DNA of 64,000 nt from Enemella evansiae (lineage in GTDB: Bacteria > Pseudomonadota > Alphaproteobacteria > Rhodobacterales > Rhodobacteraceae), in contig JAFKDC010000008.1 of the NCBI GenBank assembly GCA_017255395.1, forward strand, positions 1 through 64,000, written 5' to 3'. How positions within the stretch are numbered: position 1 is the first letter of the stretch; every line of letters starts with the position of its first letter. Shown one piece after another: positions 34,323-43,961 of this stretch. The notes under the pieces are model-generated. The model worked only from the letters and a program-made list of their open reading frames with translations, had not been told where the DNA came from and searched no databases. A program made the translations under genes and the position numbers.

Positions 34323-34835
34323 TCACGGGGCCTTTTTCTTCGGCGGTTTCGACGGCGTGAAGAGGACCAGCCCGATGGCGCCCGCGAAGATCGCGATATC
34401 GGCCACGTTGAACGAAAAGGGGTTGTCGATCCCGCAGCAGGACATGTTCAGGAAGTCCGCCACCGCGCCGTAAAGGACGCGGTCGATCACGTTGCCAAGC
34501 GCGCCGCCGATCAGCAGGCCCGCGCCGATCAGGCCCAGAAGGCCCGGCGGGTCGCGGCGGATCCAGACCACCACGACGGCGACGATCACCAGCGCCACGG
34601 CGATCAGCACCCAGCGCGTCAGGTCGTCGTCGCCTGCCATCAGGCCGAAGTTCACCCCCCGGTTCCACGCCATGCGGAAAGTCAGGAAGGGCGGAAAGAC
34701 CTCGATGGTACCGCGCTGGTCAAGGTTCAGGGCGCTCAGCACCCAAAGCTTCGACATCTGGTCGAGCGCAAAAACGACCAGCGCGCTCAGCGCCACAAGC
34801 CGCATCGGTTTCGTCACCGGTTTCGTCGCTGCCAT
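34323..34835 (-). CDS. lspA: Signal peptidase II (prolipoprotein signal peptidase)
   Basis: This 170-residue membrane aspartyl protease removes signal peptides from diacylglyceryl-modified prolipoproteins. It has four hydrophobic segments, the AWNRGVNFGLM motif near residue 55, and the two catalytic aspartates in GNVIDRVLYGAVADFLNM and FNVADIAIFAG near residues 115 and 145. The family's usual length and topology are kept. It lies upstream of the DUF3035 lipoprotein gene in the same direction. Confidence 0.95.
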   Translation of the reverse strand: MAATKPVTKPMRLVALSALVVFALDQMSKLWVLSALNLDQRGTIEVFPPFLTFRMAWNRGVNFGLMAGDDDLTRWVLIAVALVIVAVVVVWIRRDPPGLLGLIGAGLLIGGALGNVIDRVLYGAVADFLNMSCCGIDNPFSFNVADIAIFAGAIGLVLFTPSKPPKKKAP

Positions 34836-34941
34836 TGCCCTGCCCTGTCCTGTTCGTCCGCGCCTGATAGTCGCCGGGGGCGCGGGCCTCAAGCCCGGCC
34901 CATTGCGGCAGGCCCCCGACGCGCGGAGGCCCGCCCAGCCC

Positions 34942-36528
34942 TCAGTGGCGGAAGTGGCGCATGCCGGTGAAGACCATCGCCAGACCGGCTTCGTCGGCGG
35001 CGGCGATCACCTCGTCGTCGCGCATCGAGCCGCCCGGCTGGATCACGCAGGTCGCGCCTGCGGCAGCGGCCTCCATCAGCCCGTCCGGGAAGGGGAAGAA
35101 GGCGTCCGAGGCCACGGCAGAGCCCTTGGTCAGCGGTTCCGGCAGGCCCAGGGCCTCGGCCATGCGCTCGGCCTTCTTTGCGGCGATCAGGGCCGAGTCG
35201 ACGCGGCTCATCTGGCCCGCGCCCACACCCACGGTTGCGCCGTCCTTGACGTAGACGATGGCGTTGGACTTGACGTGCTTGGCGACCTTCCAGGCAAACA
35301 GCAGGTCCTGCATCTGCGCCTCTGTCGGTTGCACTTTTGTGACCACCTTCAGGTCTTCAAGCGTCCGCTGGCCCACATCCTTGTCCTGAACCAGCATACC
35401 CCCAGCCACCTGTCGATACGTCAGACCGGCGGTGGCGGCATCGGCCAGACCCTTGGTCAGCAGCAGGCGCAGGTTCTTCTTCTTCGCGAAGATCTCTTTC
35501 GCGGCCTCGTCCGCACCGGGCGCGATGACCACTTCGGTGAAGATTTCCGAGATCGACTCGGCGGTTTCCGCGTCCAGGGGGCGGTTCAGCGCTACGATCC
35601 CGCCAAAGGCAGAGGTCCGGTCGCAGTCGAAGGCCGCCTTGTAAGCGTCGAGAATCGTTGCGCCCTGCGCCACGCCGCAGGGGTTGGCGTGCTTGATGAT
35701 CGCGCAGGCGGGCGCGCCGCCGGCGAATTCGCTCACCAGTTCAAAGGCCGCGTCGGTGTCGTTGATGTTGTTGTAGGACAGTTCCTTGCCCTGAAGCTGG
35801 GTCGCAGTGGCGATGCCCGCGCGGTCGCTGCCATCAGTGTAGAAGGCCGCCTGCTGGTGCGGGTTCTCGCCGTAGCGCAGGCCCTGCTTCAGCGTCCCGG
35901 CAAAGACCCGGCGGCGCGGCGTCGTCTCGCCGATAGCACCCGCCATCCATGTGGACACGGCGGCGTCATAGGCGCCGGTGCGCGCATAGGCGATCTGGGC
36001 ATGGCGCTGGCGGAAGGCGTAAGAGGTCTGGCCGCCGTTCGCCTGCAGTTCCGCCAGCAGGGCGTCGTAATCCTCGACATCGACGATGGTGGTGACGAAG
36101 GCGTGGTTCTTGGCCGCCGCGCGGATCATCGCCGGGCCGCCGATGTCGATGTTCTCGATCATCTCGTCGTAATCCGCGCCGCGCGCCAGCGCCGCCTCGA
36201 AGGGGTAGAGGTTGACCACAAGCAGGTCGATCCCGCCGATACCGTGTTCCTCCATCGCGCCGGTGTGCTCGGCGTTGTCGCGCAGCGCCAGAAGCCCACC
36301 GTGGACCGCCGGGTGCAGCGTCTTGACGCGGCCGTCCATCATCTCGGGGAAGCCGGTGACATCGGCCACGTCGCGCACCGCGACGCCCGCCTCGCGGATC
36401 GCCCTGGCAGAGCCGCCGGTGGACAGGATCTCGACCCCCGCAGCCTCCAGCGCCTTCGCCAGGTCGATCAGACCGGTCTTGTCGGAAACGGAAAGAAGCG
36501 CGCGGCGCACGGGCGATAGGTCGGACAT
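34942..36528 (-). CDS. purH: Bifunctional AICAR formyltransferase/IMP cyclohydrolase
   Basis: This 528-residue enzyme catalyses the last two steps of IMP synthesis. The N-terminal MGS-like cyclohydrolase domain has [32 protein letters not shown] and [16 protein letters not shown]. The C-terminal AICAR transformylase domain has [14 protein letters not shown], the catalytic KHANPCGVA and [18 protein letters not shown]. Start MSDLSPVRR at 36528 is the family start. It lies between the heparinase-like gene and lspA, all leftward. Confidence 0.97.
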   Translation of the reverse strand: MSDLSPVRRALLSVSDKTGLIDLAKALEAAGVEILSTGGSARAIREAGVAVRDVADVTGFPEMMDGRVKTLHPAVHGGLLALRDNAEHTGAMEEHGIGGIDLLVVNLYPFEAALARGADYDEMIENIDIGGPAMIRAAAKNHAFVTTIVDVEDYDALLAELQANGGQTSYAFRQRHAQIAYARTGAYDAAVSTWMAGAIGETTPRRRVFAGTLKQGLRYGENPHQQAAFYTDGSDRAGIATATQLQGKELSYNNINDTDAAFELVSEFAGGAPACAIIKHANPCGVAQGATILDAYKAAFDCDRTSAFGGIVALNRPLDAETAESISEIFTEVVIAPGADEAAKEIFAKKKNLRLLLTKGLADAATAGLTYRQVAGGMLVQDKDVGQRTLEDLKVVTKVQPTEAQMQDLLFAWKVAKHVKSNAIVYVKDGATVGVGAGQMSRVDSALIAAKKAERMAEALGLPEPLTKGSAVASDAFFPFPDGLMEAAAAGATCVIQPGGSMRDDEVIAAADEAGLAMVFTGMRHFRH

Positions 36529-36550
36529 GCGGGGTTCCCCAGTGTTCAGG

Positions 36551-38299
36551 TCAAACGGTTCCGTCCGCCTCGTCGCGGGCGAGGTCGCGCACGGCAAGCG
36601 CCGTGTCCTGCGCCTTGGCCAGCGTCCAGCGGACGCGCGTCGCATACTGCATTGCGCGCCCGGATAAAACGACCTGCTTGGTCGCACGGGGCCTAAGGCG
36701 CCCTTTTTCAAGGTAGACCGAGGGTTGCAGCGCCATTTCGACCTTGCCTTCGTAGCGAAACACCCAGATTTCGCCCGACCGCAGCGCAATCGAGGCGGCC
36801 AGTCCGCCCATATCCAGCGTCACATCGGCCTCGGGGTGCAGGTGAAAGCGAATCTCGAAGGGCAGCCCGGCCAGCCGGACCCCGTCCATCGCGCTGTCAA
36901 AGCGTTTGCGGGCGGCGGCATCCAGCGCCACGAGGTAGTCCTCGCCCCTCAGGGTGCGGCCGTCGTGTTCAAGGATCAGGCTGCGCGCATGGGTCAGCCC
37001 CTGCCCGCCCAGATATCCGTCGTGCCCGCCCTCGAACCGCAGCGAGTCGGCCAGCCGGGTCATCTGGATCGGCACATGGCGCGGTGCGTCCTCCAGCAGT
37101 TCGCGGCGCGCCGAGCCGACCCATCGCTCGGGCGAGAGCCGCGCCGAGGAATAGCCCTGAAGGCACAACACCGAATGCGAGGGCGTGGCCCGCCCGGCCC
37201 GCCGCCATTCCGCGCCAAAGCCCTCGCCCGATCCGCAACTGACCACCACCGGCCTGCGCCCCGAGGTCAATTCGAAGGCCAGTGTCGAGGCATGGGCCTG
37301 CGCCGAGGCGGGCCCGGCGGGGGGCGGCGCCGCGTCCACGATGACGCTGGTCCGACCCGCCGAAAGCCGCGCGAAGCCCATGGCCAGCCCGTCCGCCTGC
37401 CTCCGCTTGCTGCCCGAGGCGGCCAGCGCCTGATCCAGCCGCCCCTCCAGCCCGCGCCCGCCGCCGTGAAAGCGGGCCAGCCCGCCGTCGGCGTGGCGCA
37501 GGGCGCGCAGGGTGGGGGCGATCCGGCCGATCGCCTCGGTAATCGCGCTGTCGGTTTCGCGGTGGGCCTCGGCCAGCGCCGATTGCACCCATGTCAGCAG
37601 GGTGAAGACCTCCAGCAGGTCCTCGGGGCTGCGGGTCGGAATGCCGCCCTGCGCATCGATCTGCCTGCGGCATTCGACGCTCAATGCCGCCAGCGCGGGG
37701 CCGACATGCTCTTCCATCCCCTCCAGCGACAGTCCGGCATACAGCAGCCCCGTCATCGCCTCGAAGCGCGGCAGCCCCGGCTCTGCCCCCTGCCCGCGCC
37801 GCGCCAGAAAGCGCGCCTGCGCGGCCAGCGCGCGATAGAAGGCCTTGGCCTCTTCCGCAGGACGACCGCGCAGCAGGAACAGGGCGTGGTGAATCCAGCG
37901 GATCACCCGCCGCCCGGTCAGCCCCGGCGCCCAGCCGATGCCGGTGCCCCGGCCATAGCGGTCGATCCAGCCCCAGACCCAGTCCTGCGCCAGCTTGCGG
38001 GCGCGCGGATCGCCCACGGCGGCAAGGTCGTCAAGCCAGGCAAAGCCCTGCAATTCCTCGGAAAAGGCCTCGTCGGGGGCATCCAGATCCCAGGGAAGCA
38101 CGCCCTTCGCCTCGACCAGATGACCGGCGAACATCAGGTTTCCCGCCATCAACTGGCGGCCCTTGGCAAAGAAACCGATGGTGCGGGGTTCGGGCTGCGA
38201 GACGAAGCCGCGCGCGGGCCGGGCGCGCGCCGCCAGACGGGCATGAACGCGGTCCAATGCCCGCGCCTGCGCGGTCCGCCAGTTCCGACGCGTCGCCAT
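36551..38299 (-). CDS. Heparinase II/III family protein
   Basis: This protein of about 582 residues has an N-terminal alpha/alpha toroid domain ([49 protein letters not shown]-like helices). Its C-terminal beta-sandwich of the heparinase II/III type begins near residue 330 ([18 protein letters not shown]). The family includes polysaccharide lyases, but this branch is conserved beside purH and rsmB in alphaproteobacteria and its substrate is unknown. No signal peptide is visible. ATG 38299 was chosen; a GTG 12 bases upstream is an alternative. Confidence 0.87.
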   Translation of the reverse strand: MATRRNWRTAQARALDRVHARLAARARPARGFVSQPEPRTIGFFAKGRQLMAGNLMFAGHLVEAKGVLPWDLDAPDEAFSEELQGFAWLDDLAAVGDPRARKLAQDWVWGWIDRYGRGTGIGWAPGLTGRRVIRWIHHALFLLRGRPAEEAKAFYRALAAQARFLARRGQGAEPGLPRFEAMTGLLYAGLSLEGMEEHVGPALAALSVECRRQIDAQGGIPTRSPEDLLEVFTLLTWVQSALAEAHRETDSAITEAIGRIAPTLRALRHADGGLARFHGGGRGLEGRLDQALAASGSKRRQADGLAMGFARLSAGRTSVIVDAAPPPAGPASAQAHASTLAFELTSGRRPVVVSCGSGEGFGAEWRRAGRATPSHSVLCLQGYSSARLSPERWVGSARRELLEDAPRHVPIQMTRLADSLRFEGGHDGYLGGQGLTHARSLILEHDGRTLRGEDYLVALDAAARKRFDSAMDGVRLAGLPFEIRFHLHPEADVTLDMGGLAASIALRSGEIWVFRYEGKVEMALQPSVYLEKGRLRPRATKQVVLSGRAMQYATRVRWTLAKAQDTALAVRDLARDEADGTV

Positions 38300-38349
38300 G
38301 GGTCTCTGCACTGCCTCTTTCCGCCCCTTCGGGGGCTGTTGGCGGCATC

Positions 38350-39627
38350 CTACCCCGCCGGGCCGTCCAAGTCACCAACGCTTTCGCCGCGTTGCAGGAC
38401 CGCCATGTAGAAACCGTCCATACCGCCGCGCTCCGCCCAGAAATCGGGCCGCAGACGCAAGCCGCCCTCGCTGGAGCGCCAACCCTCCTCGATCCAGGGC
38501 GCGTCGGGCCGCAGAACACTCAGCCCCGGGTGGCGCTGCAGGGCCTCGTCCACCTGGCACTCGCCCTCGTCGGGGATCAGCGAACAGGTCGCGTAGACCA
38601 GCCGCCCGCCGGGCTTAACCAGCCGCAGCGCGTGGTCGAACAGGGCCTCCTGCAGGCCGATCAGATCGCTGATGCGCTCGCCCTTGTGGACATGGGGCAG
38701 GTCCGGGTGACGCCGGATCGTGCCGGTGGCCGAACAGGGCGCGTCCAGCAGCACGGCGTCATAGGTCTCGTCATGCTCCAGCGCGTCGCCCGCGATCAGT
38801 CGGGCCGTCAGCCCCGTGCGGGCAAGGTTCTCGCGCACCCGCTCCAGCCGCGCCTCGGACAGGTCGAGCGCCGTCACCTGCGCACCCGCCGCCGCCAGTT
38901 GCAGGGTCTTGCCGCCGGGTGCGGCGCACATGTCCAGCACCTTCAGGCCGCGCAGATCCCCCAACAGCTTCACCGGCAGGGCGGCGGCGGCATCCTGCAC
39001 CCACCAATCGCCGGTCCCGAACCCCGGCAGGGCAGTCACCTGCCCCGCGTCCTGCAGGCGCAGGGACCCGGTGGGCAGGGCCTCGCCGCCCAGCCCCTCC
39101 GGCACGGCCCCCTTCATCGACAGATCCAGCGGCGCACCGGCGAAATGCGCCCGCTCCATCGCCGCCACCGCCTCTGGCCCCCAGGCTGCCACCAGCGGCC
39201 CGCGCAACCACTTCGGCAGACGCGGCACGCGCAGCCGGGCCCAGCCCTCCGGCCCGGTCTCCGCGACCTTGCGCAGGACGGCATTCACCAGCCCCTTGGC
39301 GCCCTGCGTGCGCTTGCCCTTCGCGGCGATCTCGACGCAATCGCTGACCACGCCATGGGCCGCGCCGCCCGCGCAAAGCTCTACCGTGCCCAGCCGCAGG
39401 ATGTTCATCACCCGGACGGCGGGCGCCTTGCGCAGATGCGGCTTCAGCAGCTTGTCCGCCCGCTCCAGCCCCCGCAGCACCTCGATGGCCAGCCGCTGGG
39501 CGGCGGCGCGGTCCGCGGGCGCCAGCGCCTCCAGCCGCGCCATTTCGGACAGCGGTCGCCCCTGCGCAAGCACCTGATCCAGCAGGTCGACGGCGGCAAG
39601 ACGGGCGGGGCTGGGGCTGGTGGACAT
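38350..39627 (-). CDS. rsmB: 16S rRNA (cytosine967-C5)-methyltransferase
   Basis: This 425-residue m5C methyltransferase has an N-terminal NusB-like RNA-binding domain (AAQRLAIEVLRGLERADKLL, GAKGLVNAVLRKVAE) and a C-terminal SAM-dependent domain. That domain has LKVLDMCAAPGGKTLQLAA, the DAPCSATGTIRRHPDL motif with one catalytic cysteine, and LVYATCSLIPDEGE with the second. It is cytosolic and modifies C967 of 16S rRNA. It is divergent from the small SDHAF4-like gene across 78 bases. Confidence 0.94.
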   Translation of the reverse strand: MSTSPSPARLAAVDLLDQVLAQGRPLSEMARLEALAPADRAAAQRLAIEVLRGLERADKLLKPHLRKAPAVRVMNILRLGTVELCAGGAAHGVVSDCVEIAAKGKRTQGAKGLVNAVLRKVAETGPEGWARLRVPRLPKWLRGPLVAAWGPEAVAAMERAHFAGAPLDLSMKGAVPEGLGGEALPTGSLRLQDAGQVTALPGFGTGDWWVQDAAAALPVKLLGDLRGLKVLDMCAAPGGKTLQLAAAGAQVTALDLSEARLERVRENLARTGLTARLIAGDALEHDETYDAVLLDAPCSATGTIRRHPDLPHVHKGERISDLIGLQEALFDHALRLVKPGGRLVYATCSLIPDEGECQVDEALQRHPGLSVLRPDAPWIEEGWRSSEGGLRLRPDFWAERGGMDGFYMAVLQRGESVGDLDGPAG

Positions 39628-39705
39628 GGCATCTCCGGGCGGCGGGACACCTTGCCCCGCGACAGGCGGCGCGTATATCAAGAGGCACGAAGCGAGGAAA
39701 GCCCG

Positions 39706-39903
39706 ATGTCCGATACGCCCGAACAGCCCCGCGACCTGCCCCCCGCCGCCCGGCGCGCCCTGGCGGAAGCCGCAGAGCGACGCGCCAAGGCCGAAGCCGA
39801 GGCCCGCGCCAACCCGGCCCCCACCGAACTCGGAGGGCGTGACGGCCTCGATCCCGCCCGCTACGGCGACTGGGAGAAAAAGGGCATCGCCATCGACTTC
39901 TGA
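39706..39903 (+). CDS. DUF1674 protein (succinate dehydrogenase assembly factor 4 homologue)
   Basis: This 65-residue protein has a charged, alanine-rich helix followed by the conserved C-terminus ELGGRDGLDPARYGDWEKKGIAIDF. That GG-x-GP/LDPxRYGDWExxGxxxDF ending is the signature of SDHAF4/DUF1674, which binds the flavinylated succinate dehydrogenase A subunit in mitochondria. The bacterial role is inferred by homology. It stands alone on the plus strand, with GAGGAAAG as Shine-Dalgarno sequence. Confidence 0.88.
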   Translation: MSDTPEQPRDLPPAARRALAEAAERRAKAEAEARANPAPTELGGRDGLDPARYGDWEKKGIAIDF

Positions 39904-40414
39904 CCGCGGCGGCACACAGCCGTGCGGAGCCTGGCGCCGACCCGCGGGCCCCGCTGATGCCATTCCTCACCGGCGCCCCCCTGTCCGCACCCGGGCACAG
40001 CCCGGCCTCCGCCCCGAACGGACCGCCAGGCTGGCCCCGCGCGCCAACCTGCAACCGCAGGCGGCCGCCCCGGCCCCTCGCGCCGGCCGCTCCGACAGGT
40101 GGCGTCCGGTCCCCGGCATTTGCCCCGGAGCCGCCGTCGCCTGCCCGCATCCGGACGGGCCGCTGCCGGGGGGTCAAGAAAAATTGCCGAGGGGCCCCTT
40201 GGGGATACGGCCATTTTCCTTGGACCCCCCCGGTGGCGGTCTGTCAGGCAAGGGCTCGGCGATGGGGGCTCCGGGGCTTTTGCCCTGGTGAGCCAGAGCT
40301 TGAACGCCCTGGCCATCCGCGCCGGGTTTTGGGTCAGACCCAATCCGGGCCGGCGGGTGGGCGCCTTGCCGAAGGCAACAGTCCCAGCCGCAGGCCCGGA
40401 TATCGGCGCGGGCC
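39904..40414. other. 511-bp gene-free interval downstream of dapB
   Basis: No supportable gene lies between the convergent SDHAF4-like and dapB genes. The interval holds a long imperfect hairpin at 40166-40233 and a shorter TTGGGTC/GACCCAA inverted repeat at 40329-40343. Either could stop transcription from one or both sides. The rest is GC-rich without coding character. Confidence 0.6.
40166..40233. repeat. Long imperfect inverted repeat
   Basis: The arm 40166-40189 (CCGGGGGGTC, then AAGAAAAATTGCCG) is complementary to 40208-40233 with two or three mismatches and one bulge. It encloses an 18-base loop that itself contains GGGGCCCC. It lies between convergent genes and could be a bidirectional terminator or a remnant of a small mobile repeat. 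Confidence 0.65.
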
Positions 40415-41227
40415 TCAGCTCAGGCCAAGGACATCCAGCATGTCGTATTCCCCCGGCGCCTTGTCCTGCCCCCACAGCGCCGCCTTCAGGGCACCCCGCG
40501 CAAAGAGGGACCGGTCGCTGGCGATATGCTTCAGCGCGATGCGCTCGCCGGCGGTGGCAAAGATCACCTCGTGCTCGCCGACGATATCGCCGCCCCGGAT
40601 CGCGTGGAATCCGATGGCGCCGGGTTCGCGCGCGCCGGTGATCCCGTCGCGGCCCCGGTCCGACACCGCGTCAAGCGCAACGCCACGACCCGCCGCCGCC
40701 GCCTCGCCCAGCATCAGGGCGGTGCCCGAGGGCGCGTCGACCTTGCGGTTGTGATGGGCCTCGACGATCTCGATGTCCCAGTCCAGGTCCAGCGCCTTCG
40801 CCACCTGCTCGGTCACCTTGGTCAGGAGGTTCACGCCAAGGCTCATGTTGCCCGCCCGCACGACGACCGCGTGGCGCGCCGCCGCCTTGATCTTCTCCAG
40901 ATCCTCCGGGGCCAGCCCGGTGGTGCCGATCACATGCACCGCCCGCGCCTGCGCCGCCAGTTCGGCGAAGGCCACCGTGGCGGCGGGCGCGGTGAAGTCG
41001 ATCACCGCCTGCGCGCGGGAGAAGGCCTCCAGCGGGTCGTCCGAGACCGCCACGCCAAGCGCCGCACCGCCCATGGCCTTGCCCAGATCGCGCCCGATCC
41101 AGTCATGGCCCGCGCGCTCCAGCGCCCCGGCAAGATGCAGCCGGTCATGCGCCGCAATCTCCCGCACGAGCATCTGCCCCATCCGGCCCGACACTCCGGT
41201 CACAACCACGCCCACGCTTTCGGCCAT
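40415..41227 (-). CDS. dapB: 4-hydroxy-tetrahydrodipicolinate reductase
   Basis: This 270-residue NAD(P)H-dependent reductase makes tetrahydrodipicolinate in lysine/DAP synthesis. It has the nucleotide-binding [15 protein letters not shown] at residues 7-21, [11 protein letters not shown] near 74, [13 protein letters not shown] near 100, and the catalytic [18 protein letters not shown] near 155 with its His-His-Lys set. The length is standard. It diverges from rbfA across 109 bases. Confidence 0.96.
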   Translation of the reverse strand: MAESVGVVVTGVSGRMGQMLVREIAAHDRLHLAGALERAGHDWIGRDLGKAMGGAALGVAVSDDPLEAFSRAQAVIDFTAPAATVAFAELAAQARAVHVIGTTGLAPEDLEKIKAAARHAVVVRAGNMSLGVNLLTKVTEQVAKALDLDWDIEIVEAHHNRKVDAPSGTALMLGEAAAAGRGVALDAVSDRGRDGITGAREPGAIGFHAIRGGDIVGEHEVIFATAGERIALKHIASDRSLFARGALKAALWGQDKAPGEYDMLDVLGLS

Positions 41228-41336
41228 CCGCTTCTCTCCAGTTTTCCCGACGGCACCCCCGTGCCGCGTCCGGGGGCCTCAATAACCCGCCGCAGCCCGC
41301 TTGGCAAAACCCCGATCGAGGGCTAAGTCTTGCCCC

Positions 41337-41732
41337 ATGTCACGCAACCGATCCTCCGAGGGCTCCGGCCCCAGCCAACGACAGCTTCGTGTCGGCGAGG
41401 TGATCCGCCGCCGCCTGTCCGAAGTGCTTTCGCGCGGCGATGTGCACGACCCCGACCTGAACCGCATGACGATCACCGTCGGCGAGGTGCGCGTCTCGCC
41501 GGACCTGCGAATCGCCACCGCCTACGTGGTGCCGCTGGGCGGCGAGGGGCAGCAGGAGATGTTCGACCTGCTGCACCGCAACCGCGGAGAGCTTCGGCGC
41601 CTTCTTGCCAAGGGGCTCGACCTGAAGCACGCGCCAGAGCTGCGCTTCCGTCTCGACGAGACCTTCGACCGGCTCGAAGACACCCGCCGCATCTTCGCCG
41701 ATGACGCCGTGCGGCGGGACCTGGAGGACTGA
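41337..41732 (+). CDS. rbfA: Ribosome-binding factor A
   Basis: This 131-residue KH-fold protein binds the free 30S subunit during late 16S rRNA processing. It has [29 protein letters not shown] near residue 12, [25 protein letters not shown] and [21 protein letters not shown] 41337 fits the family start; an upstream in-frame ATG adds only non-conserved residues. It is followed four bases later by the next gene on the same strand. truB, a common neighbour, is not here. Confidence 0.95.
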   Translation: MSRNRSSEGSGPSQRQLRVGEVIRRRLSEVLSRGDVHDPDLNRMTITVGEVRVSPDLRIATAYVVPLGGEGQQEMFDLLHRNRGELRRLLAKGLDLKHAPELRFRLDETFDRLEDTRRIFADDAVRRDLED

Positions 41733-41736
41733 GCGC

Positions 41737-42489
41737 ATGGCCGCCGTTCGACCGGGCGCCCTGCTCGCCGCGCTTGTGTGGGCGTTTCTGCCCGTCCGGG
41801 CCGAAGCCGTGGACTGCCGGAACGTGGCCTTCGAGGACAGCCGCTACGCGGTTTGCGAGGTCGACGCGGCAAAAGAGCGCCTGAGGCTCTTCCTCGACGA
41901 CCCAGAGGGCGCGCCCTGGGGCCAGTTCAACCGCCTCGAGGCGGCGCTGGAGGCCGAGGGCCAGACCCTCGTCTTCGCGATGAACGCGGGCATGTACCAC
42001 GACGACCGCGCGCCGGTGGGCCATTACGTCGAGAACGGGGCGGAGGCGATGCGCGTTGTGCCGGACGCCGGGCCGGGGAACTTCGGCCTCCTGCCGAACG
42101 GCATCCTGTGCATCCGCGACACCCGCGCGGATGTGATCGAGACGCGGGATTTTCTCACCCGCCGCCCGCGCTGCCGCCACGCCACGCAATCCGGCCCGAT
42201 GCTGGTGATCGACAACGAATTGCACCCGCGCTTTCTGCCCGACAGCACCTCGCGCTATATCCGCAACGGCGTCGGCACCTCGGCCGACGGACGCCGCGTG
42301 GTCTTCGCCATCTCGCGCAACACCGTCACCTTCCACGAATTCGCACGACTGTTCCGCGACGGGCTGAAGCTGCCGAACGCGCTGTTTCTGGACGGCAATG
42401 TCTCGCGACTGCACGCGCCGCAGCTGAACCGCTCCGACCTCGGGCGCCGCATGGGCCCGATCGTCGCCGTCACCGCCCCCGCCGACTGA
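41737..42489 (+). CDS. Phosphodiester glycosidase family protein (NAGPA-like)
   Basis: This 250-residue exported protein has a signal peptide (LLAALVWAFLPVRAEA). Its fold is that of DUF2233/phosphodiester glycosidases: LVFAMNAGMYHDDRAPVG near residue 78, NFGLLPNGILCI, ATQSGPMLVIDNELHPRF and LFLDGNVSRLHAP. The family includes the mammalian enzyme that uncovers mannose-6-phosphate; the bacterial substrate is probably an envelope glycan or phosphodiester but is unknown. It starts four bases after rbfA. A two-palindrome repeat starts five bases after its stop. Confidence 0.85.
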   Translation: MAAVRPGALLAALVWAFLPVRAEAVDCRNVAFEDSRYAVCEVDAAKERLRLFLDDPEGAPWGQFNRLEAALEAEGQTLVFAMNAGMYHDDRAPVGHYVENGAEAMRVVPDAGPGNFGLLPNGILCIRDTRADVIETRDFLTRRPRCRHATQSGPMLVIDNELHPRFLPDSTSRYIRNGVGTSADGRRVVFAISRNTVTFHEFARLFRDGLKLPNALFLDGNVSRLHAPQLNRSDLGRRMGPIVAVTAPAD

Positions 42490-42494
42490 GGCAG

Positions 42495-42540
42495 CCGAAT
42501 TCTTGCAAAGAATTCGGGCCGGTTTCTTTGCAAGAAACCG
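42495..42540. repeat. Two-palindrome repeat element, copy 2
   Basis: CCGAATTCTT/AAGAATTCGG (42495-42517) is followed by CGGTTTCTT/AAGAAACCG (42520-42540). Order, spacing and flanks match the copy at 25913-25958, while the loops differ. It starts five bases after a stop codon. Confidence 0.75.
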
Positions 42541-42614
42541 TCTCCCCGCCGCCGCCCTTGCGTCCCGGTCGCGACCGGCCTACCTCGGGAGCAGTCCCAA
42601 GCCCGAGGTTCCCC

Positions 42615-43961
42615 ATGCCGCAGACGCCCCTTTCGCTTGCCGAACAGCTGATCGACGCCGCCCGCCGGGCCGGGGCCGAGGCCGCCGATGCCATCGCGCT
42701 GTCGGGCACCGCGCTGTCCATCGACGTGCGCGGCGGCAGGCTGGAGCAGGCAGAGCGCGCCGAGGGCACCGACATCGGCCTGCGCGTGCTTCTGGGCAAG
42801 CGCGCCGCCGTGGTCTCGTCTTCGGACGCGCGGCCCGAGACGCTGGCCGCCATGGCAGAACGCGCCGTCGCCATGGCCCGCGAGGCCCCCGAAGACCCCT
42901 ATCTCGGCCTCGCCGATCCGGCGCAGCTGGCCCGGACCCGCGACGCAAGCGGGCTGGAGCTGCACGACCCGGCCCCCGAACCCGATCCCGCCGCGCTTCA
43001 GGACGACGCCCGCCGGGCCGAGGCCGCCGCGCTGGCCAACGCGGGCGTGACGCAGGTGCAATCCGCCACCGCCGGCTACAGCGCGCAAGAGATCGCGCTG
43101 GCCGCCACCAACGGCTTTGCCGGGCACTACCGGCGGTCCTCGCGCTATACCTCCTGCGTGGCCATCGCCGGTGAGGGCACGGGGATGGAGCGCGACTACG
43201 ACGGCGATGCGCGGGTCTTCCAGTCCGATCTGCGCAGCCCCGAAGAGATCGGCACCACCGCCGCCAGCCGCGCGGTCGAACGCCTGAGCCCGCGCAAGCC
43301 GAAGACCGGCGCCTACCCGGTGCTTTTCGACGAGCGCGTCTCTTCCTCGCTGATCGGCCACCTTGTCGCCGCCATCAACGGCGCGCAGATCGCCCGGGGC
43401 GCGTCGTGGCTGCGCGACGCGCTGGGGCAGCCGGTTCTGCCCGCGGGCCTGAGCCTGCACGAGGACCCGTGGAAACTGCGCAGCAGCGCCTCGCGCCATT
43501 TCGACGCCGAGGGGCTGGCGACGCGGCCCCGCGCGCTGGTCGAGAACGGCGTGCTGACCGGCTGGACCCTCGACCTTGCCAATGCCCGCAAGCTTGGGCT
43601 GGACAGCACCGCCAACGCGGTACGCTCGGTGGCGGGCGGGGTCTCGCCCTCGACGTGGAACCTGTCGCTGACACAGGGCGACCAGAGCCGCGAAGCGCTG
43701 ATGGCGCAGATGGGCACCGGCCTGTTGGTGACCTCGATGATCGGCTCGACCATCAACCCCAACACCGGCGACTATTCGCGCGGGGCGGCGGGGGTCTGGA
43801 TCGAGAACGGCCAGCCCGCCTACCCGGTGTCCGGCGTGACCATCGCGGGCAACCTGCGGCAGATGCTGGCCTCGATCGTGCCCGCCAATGACGCCCGGCC
43901 CTGGCTGACCCGCGTCGTGCCCTCGCTGCTCGTCGAGGGGCTGACGCTTGCCGGAGAGTGA
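42615..43961 (+). CDS. pmbA: TldD/PmbA-family protein (PmbA/TldE subunit)
   Basis: This 448-residue subunit of the TldD/TldE metalloprotease lacks the zinc-binding HExxxH found in TldD, as expected for the PmbA/TldE partner. It shows IALSGTALSIDVRGGRLEQAERAEG at the start, PVLFDERVSSSLIGHLVAAINGAQIARGAS in the middle and LVTSMIGSTINPNTGDYSRGAAGVWIENGQPAYPVSGVTIAGNL near the end. In E. coli the complex matures microcin B17 and degrades CcdA. Its tldD partner is not in the window. It overlaps the next gene by 14 bases. Confidence 0.93.
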   Translation: MPQTPLSLAEQLIDAARRAGAEAADAIALSGTALSIDVRGGRLEQAERAEGTDIGLRVLLGKRAAVVSSSDARPETLAAMAERAVAMAREAPEDPYLGLADPAQLARTRDASGLELHDPAPEPDPAALQDDARRAEAAALANAGVTQVQSATAGYSAQEIALAATNGFAGHYRRSSRYTSCVAIAGEGTGMERDYDGDARVFQSDLRSPEEIGTTAASRAVERLSPRKPKTGAYPVLFDERVSSSLIGHLVAAINGAQIARGASWLRDALGQPVLPAGLSLHEDPWKLRSSASRHFDAEGLATRPRALVENGVLTGWTLDLANARKLGLDSTANAVRSVAGGVSPSTWNLSLTQGDQSREALMAQMGTGLLVTSMIGSTINPNTGDYSRGAAGVWIENGQPAYPVSGVTIAGNLRQMLASIVPANDARPWLTRVVPSLLVEGLTLAGE

